Shown here piece after piece: positions 11,150 through 23,869 of a DNA stretch of 64,000 nucleotides (within the stretch, counting starts at the first letter, position 1; every line of letters begins with the position of its first letter). A model generated the notes under the pieces. The model worked only from the letters and a program-made list of their open reading frames with translations. It was not told where the DNA came from and ran no database searches. The stretch is taken from the NCBI GenBank assembly GCA_009617715.1, contig VTFK01000340.1:124001-188000 (forward strand). Direction: 5' to 3'. The position numbers and the translations under genes are program-made. The stretch comes from Plectrocnemia conspersa. Its lineage: Eukaryota; Arthropoda; Insecta; Trichoptera; Polycentropodidae.

Positions 11150-13660
11150 TTATATGTATGTTTGTGTAATAATGTTGTTCATTCATCTATGGAATGTAAG
11201 AGATATGTCAAATACATATTTGTTATTTTTTTCTTCATATAATGAATGATGTTTTCTTTTTAGTCGAAGTTATAAATTATGAAATTCAAAGCACATTTTT
11301 GTTGTGATATCTTCTATTTTATTTTTGTTGAAAATGTATTTTTAATACGGGTAATGTCTTGCTAGAAAAATAATTTTCAAAATTATTATTGCTATTTCAT
11401 ATTTTTTTATTATGAAATAAACATTGGTTTTATTATCATATTATTTATATTTTTAATATTACTTAACTAAAAATGAATTAGATAATTTAAAACATTTTAT
11501 TTAAACTTTGTGTACAAAATATGATTATGGAACCTTCAATGTAAATTATATAGTACATGAGTCATTAAAAGGAAACAAACATCTAACCAAATTTTTTCAG
11601 GAGTCGCGATAAACAGTACATTCATTTAGGAAGCAAATTTTACATGCATGTTAAAAACTTACCAATTGCTCCTTCGAAATAAATACATAGCTTAATTTAG
11701 ATATTACTACATTCTTAATTTATTTAAGGTAAAAATGGCAGACTTTTACTCTTGAACGACTCATATTAAATTTTTTTTTTTTTACCAAACCATTATGAAT
11801 ATATGTATTGCACTCTAAATTTATTTTGAATGGTATGAATTTATTGTGTAATCTGTTTAAACTATATATGTATGTTACATATCATGATAATAAAATAAAT
11901 TGTGTTTTTTGTCAAATTTATGTATATTTAAATACATTTATTTTTAATAAAAAATTCTGAACATTTAGATTTAGACTCTAATGTGATAATTTATAGTTTC
12001 CATTTTGTTTATTGTTATTTAATGTTTAAACGAGGAAAGTTGTATAGCTCTGTTTACAGTTTTGCCGTTATACATGTTTAACATTATAATAAACATTTAT
12101 GTTTTGTCTTATACATTTGCATCTGATGTGCCATTATAATTTAGTTTAAATAGGAGTTTTATTGTCAATACTTTAATATGTTTTACTTTATATAGTATTC
12201 ATTTTAAAACCTTTTTTTTCAGGGTGGTGGCCATTTTAAATTATATATTGACTAACAAGATAGCAATATTTTAATATATTGATTTCTCAAAGATTTGACT
12301 TAATATTTAAAGTTTAGAAAAAAGTAGTTCCATTTATATAATTTTTACATTAAGGATCAATACCAGACATGTCACATTTACTTACTAAAAACAAAAATTC
12401 TATATTATTGGTAACGATATATCTATAGCTTTTATTATTTTATATCAGATACTGCATCATATGTATTACATTTAATGAAAGATATGTTATTATAAAATGA
12501 TTTTATTTGAAATTTACTTTTAGATTTTTGATTATAACCTATGTATATGAATATAATTTATTTGGACTTATTATGCTAAAATCAAAATAGAAATCAATAT
12601 TACTAATTGCTATAACATACAATTATAAAATGATATTTTTAAAATAAAACTATAAATGCATGTTTTCTCTACACTTCTACATATTAATCAAGAAATCCTG
12701 CAAAATATTCTGGTATTGATTCTAGAGGTCACAATTATATTAATATTCTACATGTATTTGAAATATATGCTGTCTACAGTTATTTTCAAGAATTAACTAC
12801 CTCAAAGTTATCTTAGTTTCCTTATTTTTTAGTGTCTTTAAAATTGTAAAAGAACAAAAGTTTTTTCAATAGATTTTTTGGTACTGGGATAGACTACTAA
12901 TCTGTATTAATTATATAAGATTCATGGATTTAAAAATTGTATTATTGAATATGGACCTCTAGTTTATTTGTTGCCATATCATGATAAAGAGAAATACAAT
13001 CCCTTGGTCAGTATCTTCTTTTTATTAACTGAGACACATTGAGGCCTTCTTAGTCCATAATCTTATAATATGTAAATATTTAATGTATCTGGTATGTTTT
13101 GTATTCGCTATCTTTATAATAATTTTAAATTTGACTACAAATAAATTAAATATATTAAATAATCATTGTGGTTTATTTGATACTAGCTGTCCATATTAAG
13201 CGTTAATAAGCAAAAAAGTAATACTTGTTATATTATACATACAGTACTATGCAAAAATCACATCTGCTGGGCTGTATTCTTCCGTACGTTGAGAATTAAA
13301 TTATATGAGTTTTTGTCAGATAGTCTTAACGCCTGAGTAAAAACAATAGACGTAAATTTAATGCCATTCGCTTCTGAAGTGTCTGAAACAAAAAACGGTA
13401 AAAATATTTTTATAGGAATAATGAATCTAATAAAAGACTTATTCCAAGCCCTTAAGCCCTTAAAAATCGGTGATTTAATCATTTAAATAACAATAATTGA
13501 GATATTTAAATCAACAATAAAAAAATAAAATTTAGGAGTTCCATGAAAATCCAGAAAATAGAAAATTTCCTATATTTCTAGATATCTCATTTAGTCATGA
13601 AGTATAGCAGCTATGCCATAATCATTCTCTTATATCGTTAAATGTTTATAAATATAATAT
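11150..13660. other. AT-rich gene-flanking DNA
   Basis: Extreme AT content with A/T runs and several AATAAA words that could serve as alternative poly(A) signals for the gene to the left. The 74-codon minus-strand frame at 13258-13482 has no recognisable domain. Confidence 0.45.
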
Positions 13661-13669
13661 ATTTACTAT

Positions 13670-13760
13670 TGGGTTGGCTTATATCAAATAGCTGATTTTT
13701 ACTCAGTTGAAAACGAACCAAGATTGAAAGAATACTTTCGTAGTAAATAATCATATTTTA
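13670..13760. mobile_element. Possible mariner-type terminus
   Basis: ATTGGGTTGGCTTATATC near 13670-13687, preceded by TA, resembles the start of mariner inverted repeats, and GAAAACGAACCAAG follows. No opposite terminus or transposase motif was found, so this is only a weak relic call. Confidence 0.25.
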
Positions 13761-13879
13761 TTATTATTGTGTTCTGTATCTTTTTCTTATTTGAAGTCAG
13801 ACATGTTTTTTTGTCTCTTATGCATTGTGTTATCAACAAAAGTTTTACATATTTTTTTTGAAACTCATCTATGTTGCAC

Positions 13880-14160
13880 AGGCCATGAGAAACATCAATT
13901 TACTATCTGGGGACGGTTTGTTGATCAGCGGTTAGTAAGGCGTTGGTTCGAGAAATGTACTGGCGGTATTAACTGTGGAAGGAGGGGGTGGGAGGGCTAT
14001 TTATTTATTTGTTCATTATGGCTAAAACTATGCGGCACTCTGGTAACACTGACGTGATGGCGGCGGAAGGCAAAACATTGATTGGTGGACCGCGACGGGA
14101 AGACGACGATGAGTAGTGTCTCGTCCGCCGATCATTCACATCATCGTATATTTAGTTCAA
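13880..14160. promoter_or_regulatory. GC-rich island, promoter-like
   Basis: About 280 bp of raised GC including GATGGCGGCGG (YY1/Pho-type GCCGCCATC on the other strand) and ATTGGTGG (inverted CCAAT box). A short frame from the ATG near 14056 reads MAAEGKTLIGGPRREDDDE and then stops. The block could be a promoter with a short upstream ORF, or an enhancer. No longer coding frame follows. Confidence 0.3.
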
Positions 14161-14575
14161 CATATAATTAAACCACGTATACATAGATGTAACATTGGTA
14201 AAAAAAGCAAATATATCTATAATATTTGTTGTATTGTTACTAATTACTATTATAAAATCATTATATTCGTTCTAATTTCTCTACTCCATCCAACCGCAGT
14301 GTAGTTGTGGTCTTCCGGTGAAACATTTACCTATACAATTTATATTTCCTGTTAAATACATATTTACTATTTTAAAATAAAAATAAAATAATATAATAAG
14401 GCCTAGGGGTTCTAATATCACATGAGCCCCACGATTTTTAACCACTTAAACGCAAGTGACTCACCGGTGCGTCATTTGACGATTATTGTTTTTAAAGAAA
14501 TTATTTAAAAAATATTTTTTATCAATTATTACTAGTTTCATTTATCAATAAACCAAATTTTTCATATTTATTTAA

Positions 14576-14881
14576 CCCTTTGGACGCGTTAATCAAAAAT
14601 AATATTTAATTGTTTTTTTTAAATGCAAATTTTACCTTGATACTGTGTTTAAATGTTCTGATTTTTTAATTTTTATTTATTTAAAATGATATTTTATGTT
14701 TATTCAAAAAAAAAAGTTGTTTCTTGAAAAGCATTTTTTTAGTGATTTTTGCGTAAAGAGATAAAAAAATCAATTGGGCGACTTTAGTCGATTTCGGCGT
14801 TCTAAGGGCTAAAGAAAGAGATGCAGATGCACGAAGAGAAATAACAGGTGACCCACTAAAAAGTCGCTGGCTTTTAAAGGG
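14576..14881. mobile_element. piggyBac-like MITE (TTAA insertion)
   Basis: TTAA at 14572-14575 is followed by CCCTTTGGACGCG, and the right end gives CTTTTAAAGGG followed by TTAA at 14882-14885. Terminal CCCTTT inside a TTAA duplication is the piggyBac signature. The interior has no transposase frame. A second left end, TTAACCCTTTAAACTCGTTAATG, lies at about 52042, showing a dispersed family. Confidence 0.65.
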
Positions 14882-14885
14882 TTAA

Positions 14886-16560
14886 TAATCTTCAATGTGG
14901 GACCAGGTAGCTCAAATACAGGACATATATGGTAACTGCAAAGTAGTATGTATAATATACGTCAAGGGCGACCAATTTTTTAAAGCTAGGAGGCATTTAT
15001 TATTTTACTTTGTATGGCGATTGACTTACAAGAATCTTATTAGAAGTCGATAGCCATTTTTTGAAGTACGTCCAAAACGTGTTGAATTTCTAAGATAAAT
15101 TTCCTTAAATTTTTATAGATACAGTACTTAACATATATAAATTTTTAAAATTATATCAACGTAACGTTTTTTCAATTCAATCAACTGTAATTTTAAATTA
15201 AAAACAAAAACGCCAACTTGCCATGAAATCTTTTTTTATCCTAGTACAAAATGGTGGCGCTGGGGTATTGTGATTTTATTTTCGTATTTGTAGTGGGCAT
15301 TTAATTTTATAATATAAAATGTATAATATATATTTGCATTATATTTTATGAAATACAAAGGTTTTATAATCTAATATGAAGAAAATCTAAACCAATTTCA
15401 TAATGCATTCTTATCATAAAATATATAAAACATTTCGCAACTTAACGATAGATGGCAATAGTCGTTCAATTTTGTATGAATACAAAAATAATATTTTTAT
15501 CCTTAAATAAATATTATTATTGGTAGACAATCAATATTATTTACTTATCACATATACCTTAAATAATTCACTAATTAAATTTAATATTTTGTTATTAAAA
15601 CTAATTAAACAATTATATTTTATTTTACAGGTATAAACCTTCATAAAATTGCAATGCCAGGTCGAGATAGTATTTAGTGAAATATTTTAATTAGACGAAA
15701 GAATCCAATAAAAGTGAGTCGCTGCCATTGTGCGACTGAAGAGGAATGAAATGCCAAAGGGGTGTATTGGAGGAGGAATGCGCCAATTTATCATCTTAGC
15801 TGCTTATATTATATACCTGTCTGAACTGTGATAATTACCTTGTATAATTATTTAATAACATTTTAATTAAAATTCTCTATAGCACAACATAAGCAGCACG
15901 TACCATACTATCTTCTACGTTCTACAGGATGATACCATTATTTTATAAAAATAATGAATTATCCTAAAATGTTTTATATTTTACATAATTGGTAAAGTGA
16001 ATATGGTACATACAAGTTCAGACCAGGAAGTGTCTGTAAATAACAGTTTAGGATGACACGCGCATAAAATAAAAATGGAAGTATGAAATGATTTTAATAG
16101 CACGTACAAATGATTTAATAATAACCAAACCAACTATATGTTCATTAAAAAAATAATTAAATTAATTTTCTGATAAAAATTGTTATTTATTATTTTTTTA
16201 CACATGTTAGACTACATTAAAAAAAAACGACACTCTTCAGAACTGCATGTAAAATAATGCTGGTTTTGTATTTCTTTTAAGGGCAAAAGAGTACTGAAGT
16301 AAAATTAAATATATTTATGTGTTGCTCAGACATAAATTTATACATTAGATATTTTCCAAGCTTTTTTTTCAAAAGCTAAAATAAAAAAAAAAAAAAATAT
16401 ACAACCACTAAAATGTTATCTAAAGTTTAAGTGATATATTTTTTTATAGAAGATTTAAGTATGCAACTTTCTCATTTTATGAGCAGTAAATTAAAACTTC
16501 ATAATTTTTTTTTGGTATTTGATATTTTCATTTATTAGGAATTTTTACATGCCAACGACT
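14886..16560. other. AT-rich non-coding stretch with small GC-richer patches
   Basis: Nothing coding recognised. Small richer patches occur at 15240-15290 and 15700-15800. A-runs and T-runs are frequent (for example 16380-16400). Confidence 0.4.
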
Positions 16561-16563
16561 ACG

Positions 16564-16708
16564 TAAGGCCGGTTTAAATTCAAACCTTGTAGTGGGGATT
16601 TTTTTTGGTATTGGATATTCATTTATGCCGGACGAATCCATCCGGCGCCGGCCCGACGCTTTTTACCAACTTCCAACGATCCATCCGGCGCGTGTGAAAC
16701 CGGCCTTA
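16564..16708. mobile_element. Short element with TAAGGCCGGTTT inverted ends
   Basis: TAAGGCCGGTTT at the left and GAAACCGGCCTTA at the right form 11-12 bp inverted ends around a 145-bp body with ATCCATCCGGCGC words. If the terminal TAA/TTA are 3-bp target duplications, PIF/Harbinger is the best fit, but the superfamily is uncertain. No coding capacity. Confidence 0.55.
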
Positions 16709-16879
16709 GTCTCGTTTGAAACCTAACCTTTTTTAGAAAAGTAAAGTGGATACTATATAAAAATATACATACACAAACAATAGTTTAGTTATGATTTAAA
16801 ATCCACAGAGTACTAGTTTCGTTGTTCAGGGGTATATACATCCATTATGTACATACACATAAATAAATGCGTTTACCAT

Positions 16880-17240
16880 AGGGTAAATATCGTCAATCGT
16901 CAATGGCCCAAGGATTAATTTATTAATGGCGGTGCATTGGATCATTTGGCGGTAGATCCTCGACCGTAAATCCTTTAAATAAACACGTCGTTATAGTCTC
17001 TGCCGGTCTTATCAGGAAACAAGGGTTGATCTGTGTGACGCCTGTTGGGCATTAATGGCACGTGCCATTGCTGCTATCGGTGCCATACACCCGACGCATT
17101 GCGGTCATGCGTTTTAATAATTATTTGTTGGGAACTACTGACGCAGGCCTTTTCAACTCATTTGGCAACAACTACAACCGCATACTTATCTTTCGATTCC
17201 TTGAATATCGGCTAGGGAATACCCGTTTACGACTCTAATG
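16880..17240. promoter_or_regulatory. GC-elevated block, candidate conserved regulatory element
   Basis: About 360 bp of near-balanced composition in an AT desert, with repeated TTAATGGC words (near 16920 and 17050), the palindrome GGCACGTGCC and TTTAATAATTATTTG. No frame stays open across it. The word content resembles homeodomain and bHLH site clusters. Confidence 0.3.
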
Positions 17241-18299
17241 TAAACATTTTAAAAACACATTGGCTTTCTTATATAAACATAATTATGGTACACTGTAATA
17301 TTTATTTTTACTTTTTAATGTCTTCAGTGAAACTTAAAAGATTATTTAAGTGTTTTGGGAACATGATATGATAAGCCATTTGTGAGTTATGAGCTACATA
17401 TCTACGTAAATAAATAAAAACAGTTGCGATCTCACGTTGCACAACCCCTGGCCTTGTGCTCTTTTTAAAATGGCGGTCGCATGCGATTCTCATATGCGAT
17501 AACACTCGATTTAAGGATTAAACTATGATTTATTTATTTGCCAGCTTAAACTGACCCACGTAATAGGTTTTCTCCCTTCAGTTACGCATCACTTGAAGAA
17601 GGGATTGCCATTGCAATTTGGCACATCTTTTGCTGGTTCAATTGAATAAAAAGTATCAATATATTAAACACACACGTCGTGCTTTATGTGTTATAAATAA
17701 TTTGCAATAGAAAGCAAACATATCGTATATAAAAAACATCGTTTAAAATATTGACTTGGGAATTTAATAGCATTTGAAAGACGGAAAATTCTACTATGTT
17801 ATAAGTTAATTCTTGCTTTATTTACATCATCGTTGTTCTAATTTACGTAATTTACACGGTAGTTAAAATTAATGTAATTTAAAAATATACCAAGTGTGAT
17901 AAAATTATTATTTTTCTCAATTTTGAGGGCGAAGGACAATAAAAGATAAACGGTAAAATATTCAAGAGAGGTGTTACGAAGGTGATATGAAGGAACATTC
18001 GCCCACACTATTTCGCCAATAGTTCTCACAGTTCAAGTGACACGCGCTCCGCATAAAAAATCCGAGCATCGTCGGCGCCTTATTGCAATCTTTATTTATG
18101 CGTAGCAAATCTAAATATATATACTTTGTTCCGTAACTCAAAATTATAGAGCGCTAAATGAATTTTAATATTCACTTCTAATTAAACATTAAGTGAAAAA
18201 ATGGTTTTTATCGAAGGTCAAGTATCTCTCCTATTTATTTTTACCACTGAAAAGGTATATTGTCTACTTTTTTCTATGGCTTTGATGTATTCATTTTGG

Positions 18300-18540
18300 T
18301 CGTTTTAAAATCTCGTCCTGCACCACCAGTCGACACATTTTCAGTGGTGGCGTAGTCGCTACGCCACCCCTGCATACGCGGGCCGGACGGACAAATTAAA
18401 TTAAATCAGAAAATCGTCAGTGTGGCCATGCGTGAATCGGTGTTGCCGTCACTCGCGCGTGCCGTGTCATCCACACTGTTTGCTACAGCTCGTCGTTTCG
18501 AGCACACACACTTATTTTTGTGAGTGCGCATTTTGACTAA
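18300..18540. other. GC-rich block containing a hAT-end-like palindrome
   Basis: At 18342-18372 two 14-bp arms face each other across TCG: CAGTGGTGGCGTAG and, on the other strand, CAGGGGTGGCGTAG (one mismatch). CAGGGGTGGC resembles a hAT terminus, so this may be two fused transposon ends. The remaining block has many CpGs and no coding frame. Confidence 0.45.
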
Positions 18541-18829
18541 TTATTAATGCCACGATTGCTCTTAATATTGCAAGTTTTATTATAATAAATGTTAGAGGAA
18601 ATGTAATCATATAATATTCCAAGTACGGAGGATGGAAAATTCTTATTCTTAGTAAATGGTCTTGTATATTTTGTATAAACAAAGAATTATTATTTTAGAT
18701 AAGAATTTCCATATTTAATAATTTACAGGTATCAAGAGATGCTTTGAAAATAATATGCCTTTAATATGAATTTTAGTAATAAACTTCATTAATGTTTAAT
18801 ATTAAACACGTGTTTTGTGTCATTATTTT

Positions 18830-19080
18830 GCAATGCAATTATGGTTGTGATGCGACAGTTAGATCAAAAGCGCATTATGGCAACTTAATCCGGTACAATC
18901 TTGATAATGGCAATTTTTACAATTGCTAGTTTGATTCCTCGCCCCTCACAATTGTGCCCCCATTGTGCACAGGGTAGATGCCCCGCGGGTCCGACGCCCT
19001 TTCATAATGCAGAACACGGATAAATGACAAAACTTGATTTACAAAAGGGATCGAGACATGGCTACCCACTTGTCTAAGAT
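18830..19080. other. GC-elevated non-coding block
   Basis: Includes two ACAATTGTGCCCCC/CCATTGTGCAC-like words and a CCCCGCGGGTCCG patch near 18980. No open frame crosses it. Candidate regulatory element from composition only. Confidence 0.22.
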
Positions 19081-19099
19081 CGAACTTTAATATTTAATC

Positions 19100-20480
19100 C
19101 ATATACAAAGAATATTATATAATTTTATTCGATATGCGTTTCTTTAGCAGCACGAATAAATATTTCTATTCATAGCCTAATTCTTATAAAGATATATATT
19201 TTGCTGCATATATTAATCTTCTGCATAATAATATATGTAGATATTACAAAAAATATTAATTGGCTATGTTTTGTATGATATTAAAAGTCACGCTAATTGA
19301 TGCGGACATTGAGCATTGAGCCATTTTCATTTTTTTATTACCATCGGCTAATTTTATATAGAACATTTTTTCACCCTTACTCATCTCTGGGTCGTGGGAA
19401 CTTGGGGTGGTTTACGCTAAGTATGATTGATATGAAAGGGATGCTGCAAATCGTATATGCATCTCGTTTTGCTGATACGCAATTTTTGATACATGCATAT
19501 GTATGTATTATATTTTATGAAGCAATAAAATATTTTTTCATTAAATGTATGATCACATTCTAAAATTATTAGAAGGATACGATAAAACGAAATATAGTAT
19601 GATTTTAATATCATAAATTTTACAGATTGTAGATGATTTAGAGAATTTTTGTAGGTTCATACTTTTGTTGAAAATGATTTCACTGTTTGTTAAAATAAAA
19701 AAGGTACAAACCCATTTATACAAATCTTTAAAAATTGAATTGACAGATTAAGCATGACATCCCTTAATGGACCCTAAACAAATAAAGCAAACGCATAGGA
19801 AATGTATGCTTTCATTTGCATCCGCGCATACACAGAGCAAAGAATTAAAAAAATGTATAATTCAGAATGTTGGTCATTCTCACGGGTGACCGTAGTTGTT
19901 GACTTAAGAGATTTATATGACGCAGTATTAATGGCAATACATTTGGACGATTAGCGAGTTTGCACATCAAATATAAATTAATGAATTTGTTCCTCTTATA
20001 TACATATGTATTTATATTGTGATTTTACCGTTGCAACATGATAAACCCACTGTCACAGCGTGTTTCTTTACATTCCTTAATAGTAAAAAATAATCTAGAT
20101 CAATATGCCCTTATATGGTCACCTTATTTTAATATTTATGTGATGAGCTTGGATTGCCAGTCATATTTAAAGTCATTTTATATTTGAACAGAACACTTTA
20201 TATTTTATTTTTGCACACAAAAGGAAATCACTGGTTAAATGCAGAAAACAAATCAATACGGACTCTTGGACTTCTTTAGAAAGACAAAGTAGCTTAGAAT
20301 CCTGGCTGACTTACTGGCTAAGGAGAGCTTCACTACGTGGAGGTAGCTTTGTAGGCTGCAGTCTCAGTGCAATACACTGTTGGAGGCCTTCTCCAAACTA
20401 TGCCATAATTTAATATTCTGTAAATAAATAACAATGACAATCGCGATGTATATATTATTTTATTGTGCTATTATACTCCC
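19100..20480. other. AT-rich, no gene seen
   Basis: Chance frames only (88 codons at 19297-19563, mirrored by a minus-strand frame). A richer piece at 20290-20400 could encode ILADLLAKESF, faintly like an RNase H tail of a LINE, but too weak to call. Confidence 0.35.
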
Positions 20481-20499
20481 TTAAACTATACACTAAGTT

Positions 20500-20595
20500 T
20501 GGGAGTTTAAAAATTGATTCTACTGCTGGGAATCAAACCTGGTATGTTTATGTTATTCGGTACCTTACGGATTAAGCTATTCCTGTCCTCAAATG
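20500..20595 (-). mobile_element. tRNA-derived SINE head, minus strand
   Basis: On the minus strand, ATAGCTTAATCCG (A-box-like) is followed after about 30 bp by GGTTTGATTCCC (B-box-like, 20526-20537). This is RNA polymerase III promoter structure. It has no full tRNA cloverleaf and differs in sequence from the other SINE family in the window. Confidence 0.5.
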
Positions 20596-20599
20596 TTTA

Positions 20600-22730
20600 T
20601 GTACATTATTAATGCTATTTGCGAAATGGTTGGAGAAACGTGGTCGGTAGGCTCATTATGCAAATGTGTAAATGAAAATTTTGCTCTTTGGAGGGATGAG
20701 CTACCAACTCATCAGCGCAACGGATGAGTTACATAAAAACACGTCACTAACTCAACTTTGTAGCAACAGATGACGCTGCCTTGACGCGGTGGACTGCAAC
20801 GGTGCATGTATATACTTTTATCAAGGTGTACTATTTATATTAGAATTTGCATCATAGCATTATTTTAATAATAATATGATTATTCATTTATGCCTTTATT
20901 ATATTTAACTATGCTTAATTTGTCTAATTTTATTGATGCTTATGTTAAATTATAAGCTTATTTTAGCTGTAATCATTGATTTATTGTATTTTAAATATTG
21001 TTTTTTTTTAATTGTTTTAAATATATTTTTTAAAAAAGTATTTTGTAAAAACGAAAGTTATGACAAAATACTTTTATTATACGGAAAACTGGAATTCTTC
21101 GAGAATAGTTTGATTGTCGACAATGCTTAGCGACATACAACTTTCTGCGAGAATCCAGCGAATTGTATCCCATCGCTTTTAAAAGACAGGCGCTAGGAAA
21201 CAAAAAGGATACAAACCAAATATTATCTTATAATGGTATCTCAAGAACTTTTTTTAAGTTCTTTCGATGAAGGGAAAAAATTTGGTTATTCTGGGATTCC
21301 AAATAAAATATCCTAATTTAAGAATGCTGTGTATTGTCATAGAGAACGCAAATAACTGACGAATTTTCAAATTAAAACGCGTTCCTCATAGCTTTTTTAA
21401 TAATAACCCATGACAAACCTTGTTGTAGGCATTTTAAAAATCCGTATAAACAACATCTACTTGAATTCCCGTATAGAAAAATTTTGTGACCATTTGGAGA
21501 AAGACAGAAGGTTAGTAACATTAGAACGGGCGGGACGATATCAATGCTGTTAGTTCAGCAAAACTTGCCGAAAGTGAGAAAATAAGACAACACTACGACT
21601 TATTTATAGTTATTTTTGTGCAATTTGTCACCCTTTTATGAATGAAATGTTTTATGATTAGGAAATGGTGATGTCTTGAGAATCAGATCAATAATACGTT
21701 TTAGAGGAGCAGCGAGACTGATTTCGCTACCCTTCAATATAAAATCGGGAAGCAAAATAGCTTCAGAAGAAATCCTCTCTTTCGACTTCTCAACGTCGTA
21801 TTTAAGATAAAATACAAGAACAGATAATAACCAAATATCTTCTTATAAAGGTATCTTAAGTAAAGTTTCTGTACTTTTTCGATTAAGAGGAAGTAGTTGG
21901 TTATTTGTGGATTCCAATAGATCCCGATTCAAGAAAACTGCGAACTAGAGTGTAATTGAAGACATGAATAATTGACAGATCGTTAAAGTAAAATTATGAA
22001 ATTTGATTCTGATCGATCATCACAGATCAGGTTTTCCTTGAATTTTTAATCTCACGGATGAATATTTAAAATAAAATCGAGTACGCCATGGTGTTTCAGA
22101 AATCCGTTAGAGCATCATATAGTAATATTAAATGCGTATTTAATATGGAATCGACATAAGCATATACATTTTTTTGCTATAAATTTAAGTTCAGGGCTTC
22201 ATTGAAATCAAATCAGACTACAATTTTATCCACCAAAAATTGAATAACCTGATTAACTTTTTTGATAATTGAATTACTTAAGCTTTCTACCACAATGGTG
22301 AAACATATTTATTTTATATGACTCGCGTATCATATTTTATTCATTATTTTTAATGTAATATTACAATTTAGTTTAGTCAAGATAGGTCGTCTTATGTTAA
22401 TACATATATTTTTTTTACCGTTGCAGTACTCTAAAAATGTACTTGGCAATTGTGCGGGATTGGTTCAGTCTGCAAGTGTTTATGCTAAATGGAAATATCA
22501 CAACAACTGAATAAAGCTTCCTTTAATATTCTGGAAGGATGCTCAAATTTTAATGAAATTATTTCGCGTGAACAATTTTCAGGCTTATATAATAAAATTA
22601 ATGCAGTTTTAACTAAGGCGGAAATAATAAGTTGAGACATAAGATTTCCTATATAGCGATGGAAATTGTATATTAATTTGCGCTACTATATCTTATATAA
22701 CCGTGGATGTATTTATGATATATACCTACA
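20600..22730. other. AT-rich, with one SINE tail fragment
   Basis: No gene seen. The segment TCGATCATCACAGATCAGG near 22012-22030 matches the tail of the SINE family seen complete at 63617-63800, so it is a 3' fragment. Two similar segments near 21230-21300 and 21840-21910 share TATCTTATAA and AAGGTATCT-like words and may be an old duplication. Confidence 0.4.
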
Positions 22731-22739
22731 TATATACGA

Positions 22740-23250
22740 TATTAATTTAAAAGTTTTGGAGGACATACTTGTATCGCCAAGCTGTTGGATACAAAAAGTA
22801 GTTACTTAAAAGGACATTTAGCTGATTGCCAGGTGTTGCGATGCACTTGGCTCCCATGGTTGAAAGGAAAATTCTTGAGTAGGCAGTTCTACGGGCACTG
22901 TGGAAAATTGATGTTTTCACGAAGGAAACTCTGCGGGGGAAAACTAGCGGAGCTTTGTGTCTTAAAGTTTTACGATGCAAGGCACTGTTGTTTCGTGTCA
23001 ACTTTTAGCTTTTAAATCCCGGCAATAACGAGCCTTAGGTAAGCGAAAAACATTTTTTAACCACATTTCACATATCGATTTAGTATAAGCTTCTGAGGCA
23101 ATTCGTTGGAATCGGCCACAAATTTTTAGATAGCATCGAAACATTTAAAGAGGGGATCGAGGCCTTTAAGTCGTAGGTCCTCGGTCCCCTCACGGTTCAT
23201 GCTTCAATCATAACTATTAAGATCGCCTTATGTGGTTGGGCAAAGAATAT
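22740..23250. promoter_or_regulatory. GC-elevated block, candidate regulatory element
   Basis: Two overlapping frames run in opposite directions (76 codons on +, 84 on -) with no recognisable domain. Mutual antisense frames in a richer patch suggest absence of stops from base composition rather than coding. Confidence 0.25.
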
Positions 23251-23734
23251 ATAGATTTGCGAAATCGGTATTTAGATATGTGTGTAGGAATTTATTGAAT
23301 GTGTGGCCGTTAAAACCAATTGAGAATTTAAAAGAGTTCAATCAGAGGTGACTGGTGAAAAGAATTCTATTTCGGCGGTCGTTTTCATTGGCTTATCGAC
23401 GGTCATTCGTGGGGTAACAAAGGGCTAAAAACGGCACCGTTCCCTTTTATTGTTACATCCGTGGTTTTTGCCATTTATTTTTCTCGCGTTTTTTAGTAAT
23501 CGCCACCGATTTGAGTGATAAATGCCAGACGTCGTAGTTTACAGGAGCGGTAAACATTTTTGTAGATTTGTGTACAAATATGCAAGATTTCAGATACATT
23601 TTCGTTTTTATAAATATAAGAGGTCATTTAAAAATAAATATTAAAATCATTGTAGTGCAATAATTACTCTGACAAAAATTTTAAGGGCTGTTTAAAAATA
23701 AACTTATTTGAAGAATATTTCTAGTTATTGGTGG

Positions 23735-23860
23735 TTAAAAGCAGACTAACGCGGTCCGTAAGATTTTGCTTTAATAATCTAGTGCCGTGAGTTAGATTCT
23801 CACAAAAGAAGCAAACTTTTATCTATAAAAATACTCTAATATAAAACCATCCTAAGTTGA
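23735..23860 (+). mobile_element. Possible tRNA-derived SINE relic
   Basis: GAGTTAGATTCTCAC (about 23790-23804) resembles a B-box and the preceding 60 bp could hold a decayed A-box. No second copy with the same body was found in the window. Confidence 0.25.
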
Positions 23861-23869
23861 ACAGTGACA

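Noticed and set aside
20290..20400. ILADLLAKESF, possible LINE RNase H tail
   Set aside because: Too short and no neighbouring catalytic motifs.
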